64,000 bases of DNA, from the NCBI GenBank assembly GCA_050174775.1, contig JBFXJP010000004.1, positions 62,001-126,000 of the forward strand, given 5' to 3'. Shown one piece after another: positions 1 through 8,833 of this stretch. The notes under the pieces are model-generated. The model was given only the letters and a program-made list of their open reading frames with translations, was not told the DNA's origin and ran no database searches. The DNA is from CAYPGJ01 sp050174775. GTDB lineage: Bacteria > Planctomycetota > Phycisphaerae > Phycisphaerales > UBA1924. How positions within the stretch are numbered: position 1 is the first letter of the stretch; each line of letters opens with the position of its first letter. A program made the position numbers and the translations under genes.

Positions 1-1505
1 TCTCCATGTTCTTCCTCGTCTCCTACGGACTCCTCAACTACGCCACCTACTACGAAGCACGATCCAAGAGCCCCTCCTTCCGCCCGCGCTTCCGCTTCTT
101 CAACGCACACCTCTCCCTCCTCGGCGCCATCGGCTGCGCCGGCGTCATGGTCGCCATCGATCTCGCCTCCGGACTCGTCGCCCTCGTCATCCTCTTCGGC
201 CTCTTCGAGTTCCTCCGCCGAACCGTCGGCCCCGTCGGCTGGGCCGACTCCACCCGCTCCTACCACCTGCACGAAGTCCGCAACCACCTCCTTGAGATCG
301 CCTACGACCCAGCACACGCTCGCGACTGGCGCCCCCACATCCTTGCCTTCTCCGACTCACCCGACCGACGAGACCACCTCCTCCGATTCGCCTCCTGGAT
401 CTCCGCAGGAGCCGGCTTCACCACGGCCGTCCGCTTCATCAAGGGCGAAGGACCGCGCGTGCGCAGCGAGCGCATCGAAGCCGAGAAGACCCTCGCCAAA
501 GAGCTCAAGGTCGGCGACTACGACGCCTTCCCGCTCGTCATCAACGGCCCCGACATCCTCGCCGCCTCGCGCATCATGCTCCAGTCCTACGGCGTCGGCC
601 CCCTCCGCGCCAACACCATCCTCCTCAACTGGCTCGAGCAGGCCGAGTGGGACCGCGACGAGCACGCCGAGCGCCGCTACGGCGCCGCCCTCCGCGCCGC
701 CCTCCGCCTGGGCAAGCACGTCCTCGTCCTCGAAGCCGAGGACGTCCAGTGGGAGCGCATCCACGCCACCCCCCACAAGGAACGGCGCATCGACATCTGG
801 TGGTTCGATGACGATTCCTCGCGCCTCCTCCTCCTCCTCGCTTACCTCATGACCCGCAACGAGGACTGGGAGTACGCCACCCTCCGCGTCCTCGCGGCCG
901 CCAAGCCCGACGAGCCCTCCGACCACACCCGCGAACGGCTCGAAGAGTTCCTCGACGACGCCCGCATCGACGCCGAAGCGGAAACCGTCCCCCTCGACGG
1001 CGCCGACGCCATCGTTCAGCACTCCGCCGACGCCACCATCGTCCTCTGCCCCTTCCGTGTCCGCCACGACCTCCCCTCCGACCCCTTCGGTGGCCTGCTC
1101 GAAGACCTCGTCTCCCGCCTCCCCGTCACCCTCCTCGCCATCGCGGCAGACGAGATCAACCTCTCACCAGAGCCCGACGAGGGCGTTGCCGCCGAGGAGC
1201 TCGAAGCCCTCGAACGCGCGAGGAAGGCCGAGGAGCTGGCGCGCCGCGCCGAGGAGGACGCCGACGAAGCCGCGGCCGAAGCCGAGCGAGAGATCGCCGA
1301 ACGCTTCCAGGAATTCATGGCCAAACGCACCAGCGCCACCCAGGACGCCGAATTTAACGAGCAGGTCGAGAAGCTCCGCGAGGAAGCCTCGCGCTCCGCC
1401 CGGCGCGCCGCAAAGGCCCGCGCCAAGGCCGACACAGCCCGCAAGGAGGCCGGCGTCACCGAACAGCCCGAGCCCGCGGACGCCCAGCCCGCGGATATGG
1501 AATGA
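1..1505 (+). CDS. SLC12-like cation-chloride cotransporter, C-terminal part (partial)
   Basis: The frame is open to the left edge, so the start lies outside the window; the ATG at 6 is probably internal. The first 85 or so residues hold the last membrane segments, including the stretch FFLVSYGLLNYATYYEA followed by RPRFRFFN, which resembles the end of the membrane domain of the Na-K-Cl/K-Cl cotransporter (SLC12, APC superfamily) family. A soluble cytoplasmic domain of about 300 residues follows, as in that family. The tail (about residues 390-495) is a highly charged Ala/Glu/Arg helix, probably coiled coil. Ion specificity cannot be read from this part. The family call is a recognition of pattern, not an alignment. 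Confidence 0.72.
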   Translation, partial: SMFFLVSYGLLNYATYYEARSKSPSFRPRFRFFNAHLSLLGAIGCAGVMVAIDLASGLVALVILFGLFEFLRRTVGPVGWADSTRSYHLHEVRNHLLEIAYDPAHARDWRPHILAFSDSPDRRDHLLRFASWISAGAGFTTAVRFIKGEGPRVRSERIEAEKTLAKELKVGDYDAFPLVINGPDILAASRIMLQSYGVGPLRANTILLNWLEQAEWDRDEHAERRYGAALRAALRLGKHVLVLEAEDVQWERIHATPHKERRIDIWWFDDDSSRLLLLLAYLMTRNEDWEYATLRVLAAAKPDEPSDHTRERLEEFLDDARIDAEAETVPLDGADAIVQHSADATIVLCPFRVRHDLPSDPFGGLLEDLVSRLPVTLLAIAADEINLSPEPDEGVAAEELEALERARKAEELARRAEEDADEAAAEAEREIAERFQEFMAKRTSATQDAEFNEQVEKLREEASRSARRAAKARAKADTARKEAGVTEQPEPADAQPADME

Positions 1506-1521
1506 CGTGGAGATATTCACA

Positions 1522-2037
1522 ATGGACTACGTGCAGCGAGCGCGCGAAACCACCGTTCCCGAAACATGGATCGACTCCCTCGAAGACCCACAGGACCGCG
1601 AGCTCCTCCGCGCCGACCTCGAGCACGCCCGCGCCTACGTCGACGCCATGCCCTGGCGCACCGACGTCGTCGAGCGACGCTTCGCCTGCGGCATGCCCGG
1701 CGCCGTCTCCCTCTTCCTCTTCGCCTTCGATCCCCCCGTCGCCGACACCGACTCACTCCTCTGGATCATCAGCGGAGACATCCCCACGGCCCACATCAGC
1801 GTCGACCACGCCACGCAGGACCCTTTCGAGACCTTCGAGTGCTACTGCGAACTCATGACCGACTGGTGCGCCGCGGCCGCTTCCGGTGAGCACGACGCCC
1901 TCGCGCGCGTCTTCCCCATCGACTTGACGCCCTCGCCGCGCAACGCCGACATCCTGCGCCAACGCATCGACGCCATCCGCACGCGCATCCTCCCCATGCT
2001 CCGCGAGGGAGACGACTGGGGACGCTGCTACCTCTGA
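1522..2037 (+). CDS. conserved hypothetical protein, 171 aa
   Basis: Starts at the ATG 14 bases after the stop of the transporter gene, so it is probably cotranscribed with it. The open frame reaches further upstream, but there it is only an alternative frame of the transporter. The product is a soluble, acidic protein with motifs WIDSLEDPQDRELLRADLEHA near the N-terminus and repeated Trp/Cys residues (FECYCELMTDWC) in the middle; no signal peptide or membrane segment is seen. I do not recognise the family and give no function. Confidence 0.7.
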   Translation: MDYVQRARETTVPETWIDSLEDPQDRELLRADLEHARAYVDAMPWRTDVVERRFACGMPGAVSLFLFAFDPPVADTDSLLWIISGDIPTAHISVDHATQDPFETFECYCELMTDWCAAAASGEHDALARVFPIDLTPSPRNADILRQRIDAIRTRILPMLREGDDWGRCYL

Positions 2038-2056
2038 CCCGCGCGCAGCGCCGCGC

Positions 2057-5000
2057 TCACGCCGTCCGCCGACGACGCCCCATCACGCCCGCCCCCAGCG
2101 CGAGCAGCGCCGCCGCGCCCGGCGCCGGAACCGCGCGAGCCGGCGCCGACTGTCCGAACGCGCCGAGCACGAAGTTCAGGTCCAGGAAGTTCACGACCCC
2201 GTTCTCATCCGCGTCCCCGGACAGGCTCATCCCGCTCATCCCGAAGTCGCCCAGCACGTTGTTCAGGTCGATGAAGTCCACGTGACCGTCACGGTTCGTG
2301 TCCGCCACGTGCCGCACGCCCACCGTGTACGCGCTCGACCCCGCCGACTTCCACCAACGCATCAGCGGATCGCTCAGCTCCGGCGTCACCACCTCCGCGA
2401 ACGACCCCGTCTTCGTCGTGTACTCCATGATCGTGAACGCGTCGCCCCAGATCGGCTCGAACCCGCCCGCCAGCTGCACCTCCAGCGTGCCCGCCAGCGC
2501 CGCGTTCCCCGTCACCACCACCGAAGCCCCGCTCCCGTCCGCGGGCGCCCCCACACCCACCTCTACGCGCAGCGTGCCCGACCCGCTCTGCGAATACCCG
2601 CCGTTCAGCGTCAGCAGCGCCCCGCTCCGAACGTCCACCACGCCCGACGAGTTGAACCCGTTCGGCGTGCGGAACTCCCCGCTCTCCACCCGGAACGTGC
2701 CCGTGTTCTGCAGCACCGAGTTCGTCGTCACGTTCGTCGTGCCCGTGCCCCCCTTCACGAACGTCCCCGCGTTGAAGAAGTTCTCCGACACCGTCTGGAA
2801 GCTGAACGCCCGCCCGTCGTTCAGACGCAGCGTCCCGTTGTTCGAGGACAGCTGCGCGATCGCGTTGAAATTCGAGTTCGCCCCGTGCAGCTCGATCGTC
2901 GCGTTGTTCGCCACGTACCCCGTGTTCGACACCGACAGCGTCGCCCCGTCACGAACCTTCCACGTGCCCGCCGTGAGCGTCGTTCCCGCCGTCTGCTGCA
3001 CCCCCCCGAGCAGAGACATCGTCCCGCCCGTCACGTCCACCGTCCCCGTGTTCGAGAACGCGATCCCCGGGTTCACCACGAACGTCGAGCCGCCCGACTT
3101 GATCAGCGTCCCCGCCACGGCGATCGAGTTGCTCCCCGCCACCGCGCCCGCCGTCGGCGCCGACACGTCCAGCACGCCCCCGGCATCGATGTTCAGCGAC
3201 GCGTTCTGGAAGAACAGCGCGCCGCTCGACCACGTCCCGCTCCCGCCGATGTGCAGCGAGCGCGCCAGCGTCTTCGTGTCCCCGTTCATGTTCACGCTGC
3301 CGGACGTGTTGAGCGAACCGCCGCCCCCGATCGTCCCGCTCGCCCACACGAACGGGCCCGACACGTCGAACGACCCCGCCCCGTTCAGCGTGGCGAAGTT
3401 GTCCACCGTCAGCCCGCCCCACTCCTGATTCGCGTTCACCGTCATCGACCCCGTCCGCACCAGCACGCTCTCCGCGTCGAACGACGTCGAGATCGTGGCC
3501 GAACCGAACGTCAGACGCACCGGCCCCGACGCCGAGAACACCCCCTGCACGTCGTGGTTCCCGCCCGCGAACGTCACCCCGCCCTCACCCATGATCGTCG
3601 ACGAGATCCCGTGCGTGTACGCCGCGCCCAACTGCAGCAGCGCGCCGTCCGCCACGTGAATCGTCCCCGAGTTCGTCCCGCCCCCGAACAGCGTCAACGT
3701 CCCCTCCAGCACGTTCGTCGTGCCCGAGTTGTCGAACGTGATCCCCGGGTTCACCGTCAGCTCGCTCCCCGACGTCTTGTTCAGCGTCCCCAGATTCTCG
3801 ATCTTGTTCGTCCCCGCGATCGGCCCCGCCGTGCTCGCCGAGATGTCGAACGTCCCGCTCGCCAGGTTCCGCAGCGTCGCGTTCTGGAAGAACAGCGTCC
3901 CGCTGTTCCACGACCCCGCGCCACCGTTCTCGAGCACGCGCGCCAGCGTCTTCGTCCCGCCCGTTAGCGTCAGCCCGCCCATCGCGCTCAGCTTGCCCCC
4001 GCCCGTCACCTGCCCGTCCGACCACGACGTGGCCCCCGACACCGTGATGTCCCCCGTGCCCCCCAGCGACGGGAAGTTCGTCAGCGCCAGGCTCCCCCAG
4101 TCCTGGTTCGCGTTCACCGTCAGCGTCGAGTTGTTCACCAGCACGCCCGACGAATCAAAGCTCGATCCCACCGTCACGTTCGCCAGGAAAAGCTCCACGT
4201 TCCCCGTGGCCGTGAACCCGTCCGAGATCGAATGGTTGCTGAAGTGGAACCGCACGTTCCCCGCCCCCGAGATCGTCGACCCCACCCCGTGCGTGAAGTT
4301 CGTCCCGAAGAACAGCGTCGAGCCCGCGTTCACGTTGATCGCGCCCGTGTTGCTCCCCCCACCGAACACCTGCAGGCTCCCGCCCTGGATGTTCAGCGTC
4401 CCCGAATTGTTGATCGCCACCCCGTTGTTCAGGAACAGATCGCTCGACCCCGTCTTGTTGAACGTCCCCGCGTTGTTGATCGCGTTCGAGCTCCCGCCGA
4501 TCGGCCCCAGGTTCGACCCCGCGGCCGTGAACGTCGCCCCCGCCATGTTCTCGAAGTTCGCGTTCTCGAAGAACCACGTCCCCCCCGTCCACTCCGCGTT
4601 CGCCGAGTGGTTCTCGATCGTCTTCCGCATGAACTTCGTCCCCGTCCCCGACATCGAGAACGAGCCACCGCTCCCGACGATGAACCGCCCCGACCCGTTC
4701 ATCTCGCCGCCCGTCCACGACGTCGCCCCGTTCGCCGTGAAGTCACCCGCCCCCCCCAGCACACCGTCCGCCAGCGTGAACGTGTTCGAGATCATCGACG
4801 CCTGCGCCACGCTCAGGCTCGCCCCACCCGTCACCGTCAGCCGCTCCGCGCTCATCAGGCTCCGAATCGACTGCGCACCCTGGCTCACCGTCACCAGGAT
4901 GTTCACCGCCGGACGATCGATCGTCACGTCGTCATTCACACCCGGCAGCCCCGGCGTCCAGTTCCCCGCAAGATGCCACTCACCACTCACGTCCACGCCC

Positions 5001-5104
5001 CACGTCACCACCGCGGCCTGACCCGCCGACGCCGCCATCAACGCAGCCAGCCCGACGCCCGTCAGCCCGACACAACGACCGCCGCTCGTGTGACGCATCT
5101 TCAT
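2057..5104 (-). CDS. giant repeat-built secreted protein with dockerin-like loops and PEP-CTERM-like tail
   Basis: About 1015 aa. The start at 5104 is chosen because GAGGAGAG lies 7 bases upstream; the frame is open for another 19 codons. A signal peptide (hydrophobic LTGVGLAALMAASAGQAA) is followed by a Gly/Ser/Thr/Asn-rich body with about three repeats of some 220 residues; each contains the matching landmarks TKxxARxxENxG, W(N/S)SGTLFFQNA, and LTVNANQ(D/E)WG. Such bodies usually fold as long beta-helices, as in autotransporter passenger-like proteins. The C-terminus has two EF-hand-like loops (DTNRDGHVDFID and DADENGVVNFLDLN) and then VPAPGAAALLALGAG followed by RRRR, a PEP-CTERM-like sorting tail. 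It is probably exported and cell-surface or matrix associated. The ligand is unknown. Confidence 0.8.
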   Translation of the reverse strand: MKMRHTSGGRCVGLTGVGLAALMAASAGQAAVVTWGVDVSGEWHLAGNWTPGLPGVNDDVTIDRPAVNILVTVSQGAQSIRSLMSAERLTVTGGASLSVAQASMISNTFTLADGVLGGAGDFTANGATSWTGGEMNGSGRFIVGSGGSFSMSGTGTKFMRKTIENHSANAEWTGGTWFFENANFENMAGATFTAAGSNLGPIGGSSNAINNAGTFNKTGSSDLFLNNGVAINNSGTLNIQGGSLQVFGGGSNTGAINVNAGSTLFFGTNFTHGVGSTISGAGNVRFHFSNHSISDGFTATGNVELFLANVTVGSSFDSSGVLVNNSTLTVNANQDWGSLALTNFPSLGGTGDITVSGATSWSDGQVTGGGKLSAMGGLTLTGGTKTLARVLENGGAGSWNSGTLFFQNATLRNLASGTFDISASTAGPIAGTNKIENLGTLNKTSGSELTVNPGITFDNSGTTNVLEGTLTLFGGGTNSGTIHVADGALLQLGAAYTHGISSTIMGEGGVTFAGGNHDVQGVFSASGPVRLTFGSATISTSFDAESVLVRTGSMTVNANQEWGGLTVDNFATLNGAGSFDVSGPFVWASGTIGGGGSLNTSGSVNMNGDTKTLARSLHIGGSGTWSSGALFFQNASLNIDAGGVLDVSAPTAGAVAGSNSIAVAGTLIKSGGSTFVVNPGIAFSNTGTVDVTGGTMSLLGGVQQTAGTTLTAGTWKVRDGATLSVSNTGYVANNATIELHGANSNFNAIAQLSSNNGTLRLNDGRAFSFQTVSENFFNAGTFVKGGTGTTNVTTNSVLQNTGTFRVESGEFRTPNGFNSSGVVDVRSGALLTLNGGYSQSGSGTLRVEVGVGAPADGSGASVVVTGNAALAGTLEVQLAGGFEPIWGDAFTIMEYTTKTGSFAEVVTPELSDPLMRWWKSAGSSAYTVGVRHVADTNRDGHVDFIDLNNVLGDFGMSGMSLSGDADENGVVNFLDLNFVLGAFGQSAPARAVPAPGAAALLALGAGVMGRRRRTA

Positions 5105-5360
5105 CGCATCTCTCTCCTCAACGCCCCAAGCCTGTGCAAGCCCGATGACGCTCAACTTCACTCACCGCGCCGAACACGACGCAACAACGACGCGCGCCGC
5201 TCAACGCTCACCAATCTGTCAGGCTCGAGATGACTCCGGGGCTCCTACCCCTCATCCCGGGCCCTGTGCTGGCCACCATCTTGCCGCCCAATCCTCCTCA
5301 AGGGAAGCAAAAACCCGTCGCCTTCTTCAAAAAGTCTGTTCCGATAAGCACTTACGCCCA

Positions 5361-5849
5361 TCACCCCACCACGTCCGCCACGCTTCCCACCACCGCGGCC
5401 TGCACCTGGTACACCCTCCGCACCGCCTCCGTCACCCGCTCCGCGCTCCTCGTCGGGCTCACATCACCCACCCGCGCCGCCCCATACCTCCGCTCCCCAT
5501 CCACTCCCTCACCCCGCCCCGCGCGCATCACGCCGCCGCGCTCCACGACCCGCTCCCCCTCGCGCGCCCCGAGCCCGCACTCCACCGAATCCACCGCGCG
5601 CGCTCGCTCGATCTCCTCCACACCGCGCCGCAGATTCTCCCGCTCCAGATACGCCCAGTACGGCGGAACCCGCTCCCGGTCATGCCTCGCCTCATATCGA
5701 TCCCGCCGGATGTCACCCGTCACCGCGCGAATGAGCGGCAGCGCCTCCCGCTCACGAACACACCACCCAGGCAGCGTCACCGGTGCGCACACGCCCCCGA
5801 GCCACCCGGACCAACCGAGATGTGCGCCTCCGATCTCCACGTGCCCCAC
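5361..5849 (-). CDS. possible hypothetical protein (uncertain)
   Basis: The only reading frame in the 5105-6008 gap with protein-like composition. It has Trp, Tyr and Glu in places where the other frames are runs of Pro/Ser/Arg, for example VPPYWAYLERENLRRGVEEIE, and its third codon positions are mostly G or C. The start is uncertain: the ATG at 5849 gives 162 aa, but a later GTG is possible. No signal peptide, membrane segment or known motif is seen. The rest of the gap (5105-5360) shows no gene. It could equally be a chance frame in GC-rich DNA. Confidence 0.35.
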   Translation of the reverse strand: MGHVEIGGAHLGWSGWLGGVCAPVTLPGWCVREREALPLIRAVTGDIRRDRYEARHDRERVPPYWAYLERENLRRGVEEIERARAVDSVECGLGAREGERVVERGGVMRAGRGEGVDGERRYGAARVGDVSPTRSAERVTEAVRRVYQVQAAVVGSVADVVG

Positions 5850-6008
5850 AGAGGGACAACCACCGCGCCGCGCCCCCCCAAGGCCCGCAAAACCGCCCCC
5901 TCACGCCCCCCGCGGCCCCTTTTCCCCTCCCCCGACTCCCTTCCCGGAAGGCCGTCTGTGACGGCGCGCCGCGCGCACGCCTCACCGCGCGCTGATAATC
6001 CGCCTCAC

Positions 6009-7208
6009 ATGCTCCCCGTCTCCCGCCTCGACTATCACCTCCCCGAAGACCGCATCGCGCTCCGCCCCGCCGAGCCGCGCGACGCCGCGCGCCTCATGGT
6101 CATCTCCCGCTCCGACGAGTCCCTCCTCCATCACCTCCACATCCGCGATCTCCCCTCACTCCTCAACCCCCACGACCTCCTCATCTTCAACACAACCAAG
6201 GTTCTCCCCGCGCGTCTCCACGCGCGCTGGACCATCTCCCCCTCCGGTCAAGGCGGCGGCCGCGTCGAAGCCCTCTTCCTCCGCGAATCCGCCCCCTCCA
6301 CCTGGTCCCTCCTCCTCTCCTCCAAGCGCCGGCTCCGCCCCGGCGCCACCCTCGAACTCCTCCACGAAGACGGCTCGCCCTCCTCCGTGATCCTCCAACT
6401 CCTCGCGCGCGAATCCGACACCGACGCGCCAAGAAGTGGGGGGGACGACGCAACGCAGCCCGCCTCATTCGCCTGGTCCGCGCGCCTCCTCCCGCCCCAC
6501 GACACAACCCCCGCTCCCCAACTCCTCTCCTCCCTCGGCGCCACGCCCCTCCCCCCCTACATCCTCCGCGCCCGCGCGCATGCACACCTCTCCCTCCCCG
6601 ACGCCCTCGACCGCGACTGGTACCAGACCGTCTTCGCGCAAACGCCCGGCTCCGTCGCAGCCCCCACGGCAGGCCTCCACTTCACACCCGAACTCCTCTC
6701 GACCCTCTCCTCCCGGAACGTCCACCGCGCACACGTCACCCTCCACGTCGGCCTCGCCACCTTCAAGCCCATCGAAGCCGACACCGTCGAATCCCACCCC
6801 ATGCACGCCGAGTGGTGCGACGTCCCCCGCGCCACCCTCCACGCCATCTCCACCGCGCGCTCCCGCTCCGCCCGCGCCATCGCCGTCGGCACCACCACCG
6901 CGCGCGCCCTCGAGTCCGCTTCCCACAACCTCCTCACCCTCTCCCCCGACTCCTACTCCGGCCCCACGCGCATCCTCATCTCCCCGGGCCACTCCTGGTC
7001 CGCCTGCGACGCCCTCCTCACCAACTTCCACCTACCCCGCTCCACCCTCCTGGCCATGGTCGCCTCCCTCCTCCTCCCCCAATCCGACATCCACTCCGAT
7101 TCCGCCCGAGACCACGCCCTCACCCGTCTCCTCCACCTCTACAAACTCGCCATCCGAGACGGCTACCGCTTCTACTCCTACGGCGACGCCATGCTCATCC
7201 TCCCCTGA
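6009..7208 (+). CDS. queA: S-adenosylmethionine:tRNA ribosyltransferase-isomerase QueA
   Basis: QueA moves the ribosyl part of S-adenosylmethionine onto 7-aminomethyl-deazaguanine in tRNA, giving epoxyqueuosine at the wobble position of GUN anticodons. The N-terminus (SRLDYHLPEDRIALRPAEPR) and the motif TAGLHFT (about residues 220-226) are family signatures, as is the end GYRFYSYGDAMLI. The ATG at 6009 gives 399 aa, longer than the usual 340-360, partly from an insert near residues 75-160. The frame is open far upstream but only as Pro/Ser-rich noise. It stands 77 bases before murE with no functional link. The tRNA-His at 53.7 kb (GUG anticodon) is a likely substrate. Confidence 0.93.
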   Translation: MLPVSRLDYHLPEDRIALRPAEPRDAARLMVISRSDESLLHHLHIRDLPSLLNPHDLLIFNTTKVLPARLHARWTISPSGQGGGRVEALFLRESAPSTWSLLLSSKRRLRPGATLELLHEDGSPSSVILQLLARESDTDAPRSGGDDATQPASFAWSARLLPPHDTTPAPQLLSSLGATPLPPYILRARAHAHLSLPDALDRDWYQTVFAQTPGSVAAPTAGLHFTPELLSTLSSRNVHRAHVTLHVGLATFKPIEADTVESHPMHAEWCDVPRATLHAISTARSRSARAIAVGTTTARALESASHNLLTLSPDSYSGPTRILISPGHSWSACDALLTNFHLPRSTLLAMVASLLLPQSDIHSDSARDHALTRLLHLYKLAIRDGYRFYSYGDAMLILP

Positions 7209-7285
7209 TTTCTCCCGCCACTTTTACGCGCCGCCATCCTCACCCCTCGCCGATAATCAACATCAACGAGGAGATCCCCTTTCAT

Positions 7286-8833
7286 ATGCGCCTCGACGAA
7301 CTGCTCCATTCCGCCCACACCTCGATACTCCGAGGCCCAGACACCCCCATCACCTCCATCACCGAAGACTCACGCGCCGTCACACCGGGCGCCCTCTTCA
7401 TCGCGCGTCACGGCCTCACCCACGACGCCGCCCGCTTCATCCCCGACGCCATCCGCGCCGGCGCCGCAGCCATCCTCACAGACCCACGCGCCGTCGCCTC
7501 CGTCCCGCCATCCACGCCCCTCGCCGTCTCACCCGACCTCCCCCTCGCCCTCGCCGTAGCCGCGGAAACCTTCTACGCACACCCCGCCCCCAAACTCTCC
7601 ATCGCGGCCGTCACCGGCACCAACGGAAAAACCACCACCTCCTTCCTCCTCAAGCACATCCTCTCCTACTCAAGAACCACCGGACTCATCACCACAGTCC
7701 TCATCGACACCCACTCGGCCAAGCACAAGGCCGTCATGACCACCCCCAGCGCCATCGACATCTCCCGCTACCTCGCCGAGATGGTCCACGCCGGCTGCGC
7801 CTCCGCCGTCATCGAAACCTCCTCCCACGCCCTTCACCAGAAACGCGTCGCCGCAATACCCATCCGCGCCGCCATCTTCACCAACCTCACCGGCGACCAC
7901 CTCGACTACCACAAGTCCATGGACGAATACGCCGCGGCCAAAGCCGTCCTCTTCGAATCACTCGACAAGCACGCCTCAGCCATCGTCAACATGGACGACC
8001 CCTGGTCGCTCCGCATGATCCAGGACTGCCCCGCCCACATCTACGCCTGTTCCCTCGGCGCCCCGCTCGACCGCTCCGCCTCCTGGTCCTTCTGCCACGC
8101 CCAATTCCTCTCCCCCCCCTCCGTCGCACCCCTCGTCGGCCTCACCGGCCCCTGGGGCGTCATCGACACCACGCTCCCGCTCGTCGGCGCGCACAACCTC
8201 ATGAACGCGCTCCAGGCAGCAGCAGCAGCCTTCTCCCTCGGCGCCTCACCCTCCGACATCCAACGCGCGCTCGCCTCAGCCCCCGCGCCCCCGGGTCGGC
8301 TCGAACCCGTCCGCCGACGCGCAGACCACCCCGAACCCATCTCCGTCTTCGTCGATTACGCCCACACCGACGACGCACTCATCCGCGCCCTCTCCGCCCT
8401 CCGCCCACTCGTCCCCCAAGGCGCCTCCCTCCGAGTCGTCTTCGGCTGCGGCGGCGACCGAGACCGCACCAAGCGCCCGCGCATGGCCGCGGCAGCAGAG
8501 CAACACGCCGATCACATCGTCGTCACCTCCGACAACCCCCGCACCGAAGACCCGCAAGCCATCATCGACATGGTCCTTCAGGGTTTCTCCCCCCTGGCAC
8601 GCGCCCGCGTCCTCACCGACCCCGACCGCGAACGCGCCATCCGAGCCGTCGTCGCCTCCGCGAACGAAGGGGATATCGTCCTCATCGCAGGAAAAGGACA
8701 CGAGGACTACCAGATCCTCCCCGACGGCCACGGCGGAACCACACGCCGCCACTTCGACGACCGACTCGTCGCCCTCGACGCCCTCCACTCCCGTTTCTCA
8801 CACACACACGCCGCACGGACCGCTCGCGCATGA
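7286..8833 (+). CDS. murE: UDP-MurNAc-L-Ala-D-Glu:meso-diaminopimelate ligase MurE
   Basis: MurE adds the third stem-peptide residue in cytoplasmic peptidoglycan precursor synthesis, using ATP. The protein (515 aa) has the Mur ligase order: N-terminal UDP-substrate domain, central ATPase domain with GTNGKTTT at about residues 110-117, and C-terminal domain with DNPR at about 415-418. DNPR is the established mark of meso-diaminopimelate rather than lysine specificity. The start at 7286 is preceded by GAGGAGAT. The stop overlaps murF by ATGA, so the two are translationally coupled. This is direct support for DAP-type peptidoglycan in the organism. Confidence 0.95.
   Translation: MRLDELLHSAHTSILRGPDTPITSITEDSRAVTPGALFIARHGLTHDAARFIPDAIRAGAAAILTDPRAVASVPPSTPLAVSPDLPLALAVAAETFYAHPAPKLSIAAVTGTNGKTTTSFLLKHILSYSRTTGLITTVLIDTHSAKHKAVMTTPSAIDISRYLAEMVHAGCASAVIETSSHALHQKRVAAIPIRAAIFTNLTGDHLDYHKSMDEYAAAKAVLFESLDKHASAIVNMDDPWSLRMIQDCPAHIYACSLGAPLDRSASWSFCHAQFLSPPSVAPLVGLTGPWGVIDTTLPLVGAHNLMNALQAAAAAFSLGASPSDIQRALASAPAPPGRLEPVRRRADHPEPISVFVDYAHTDDALIRALSALRPLVPQGASLRVVFGCGGDRDRTKRPRMAAAAEQHADHIVVTSDNPRTEDPQAIIDMVLQGFSPLARARVLTDPDRERAIRAVVASANEGDIVLIAGKGHEDYQILPDGHGGTTRRHFDDRLVALDALHSRFSHTHAARTARA

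Noticed and set aside
5220..5360. Possible riboswitch or promoter upstream of the giant secreted protein gene
   Set aside because: The stretch has a GGG/CCC-rich fold and T runs, but no match to a known riboswitch core and no -35/-10 pair that I can support.
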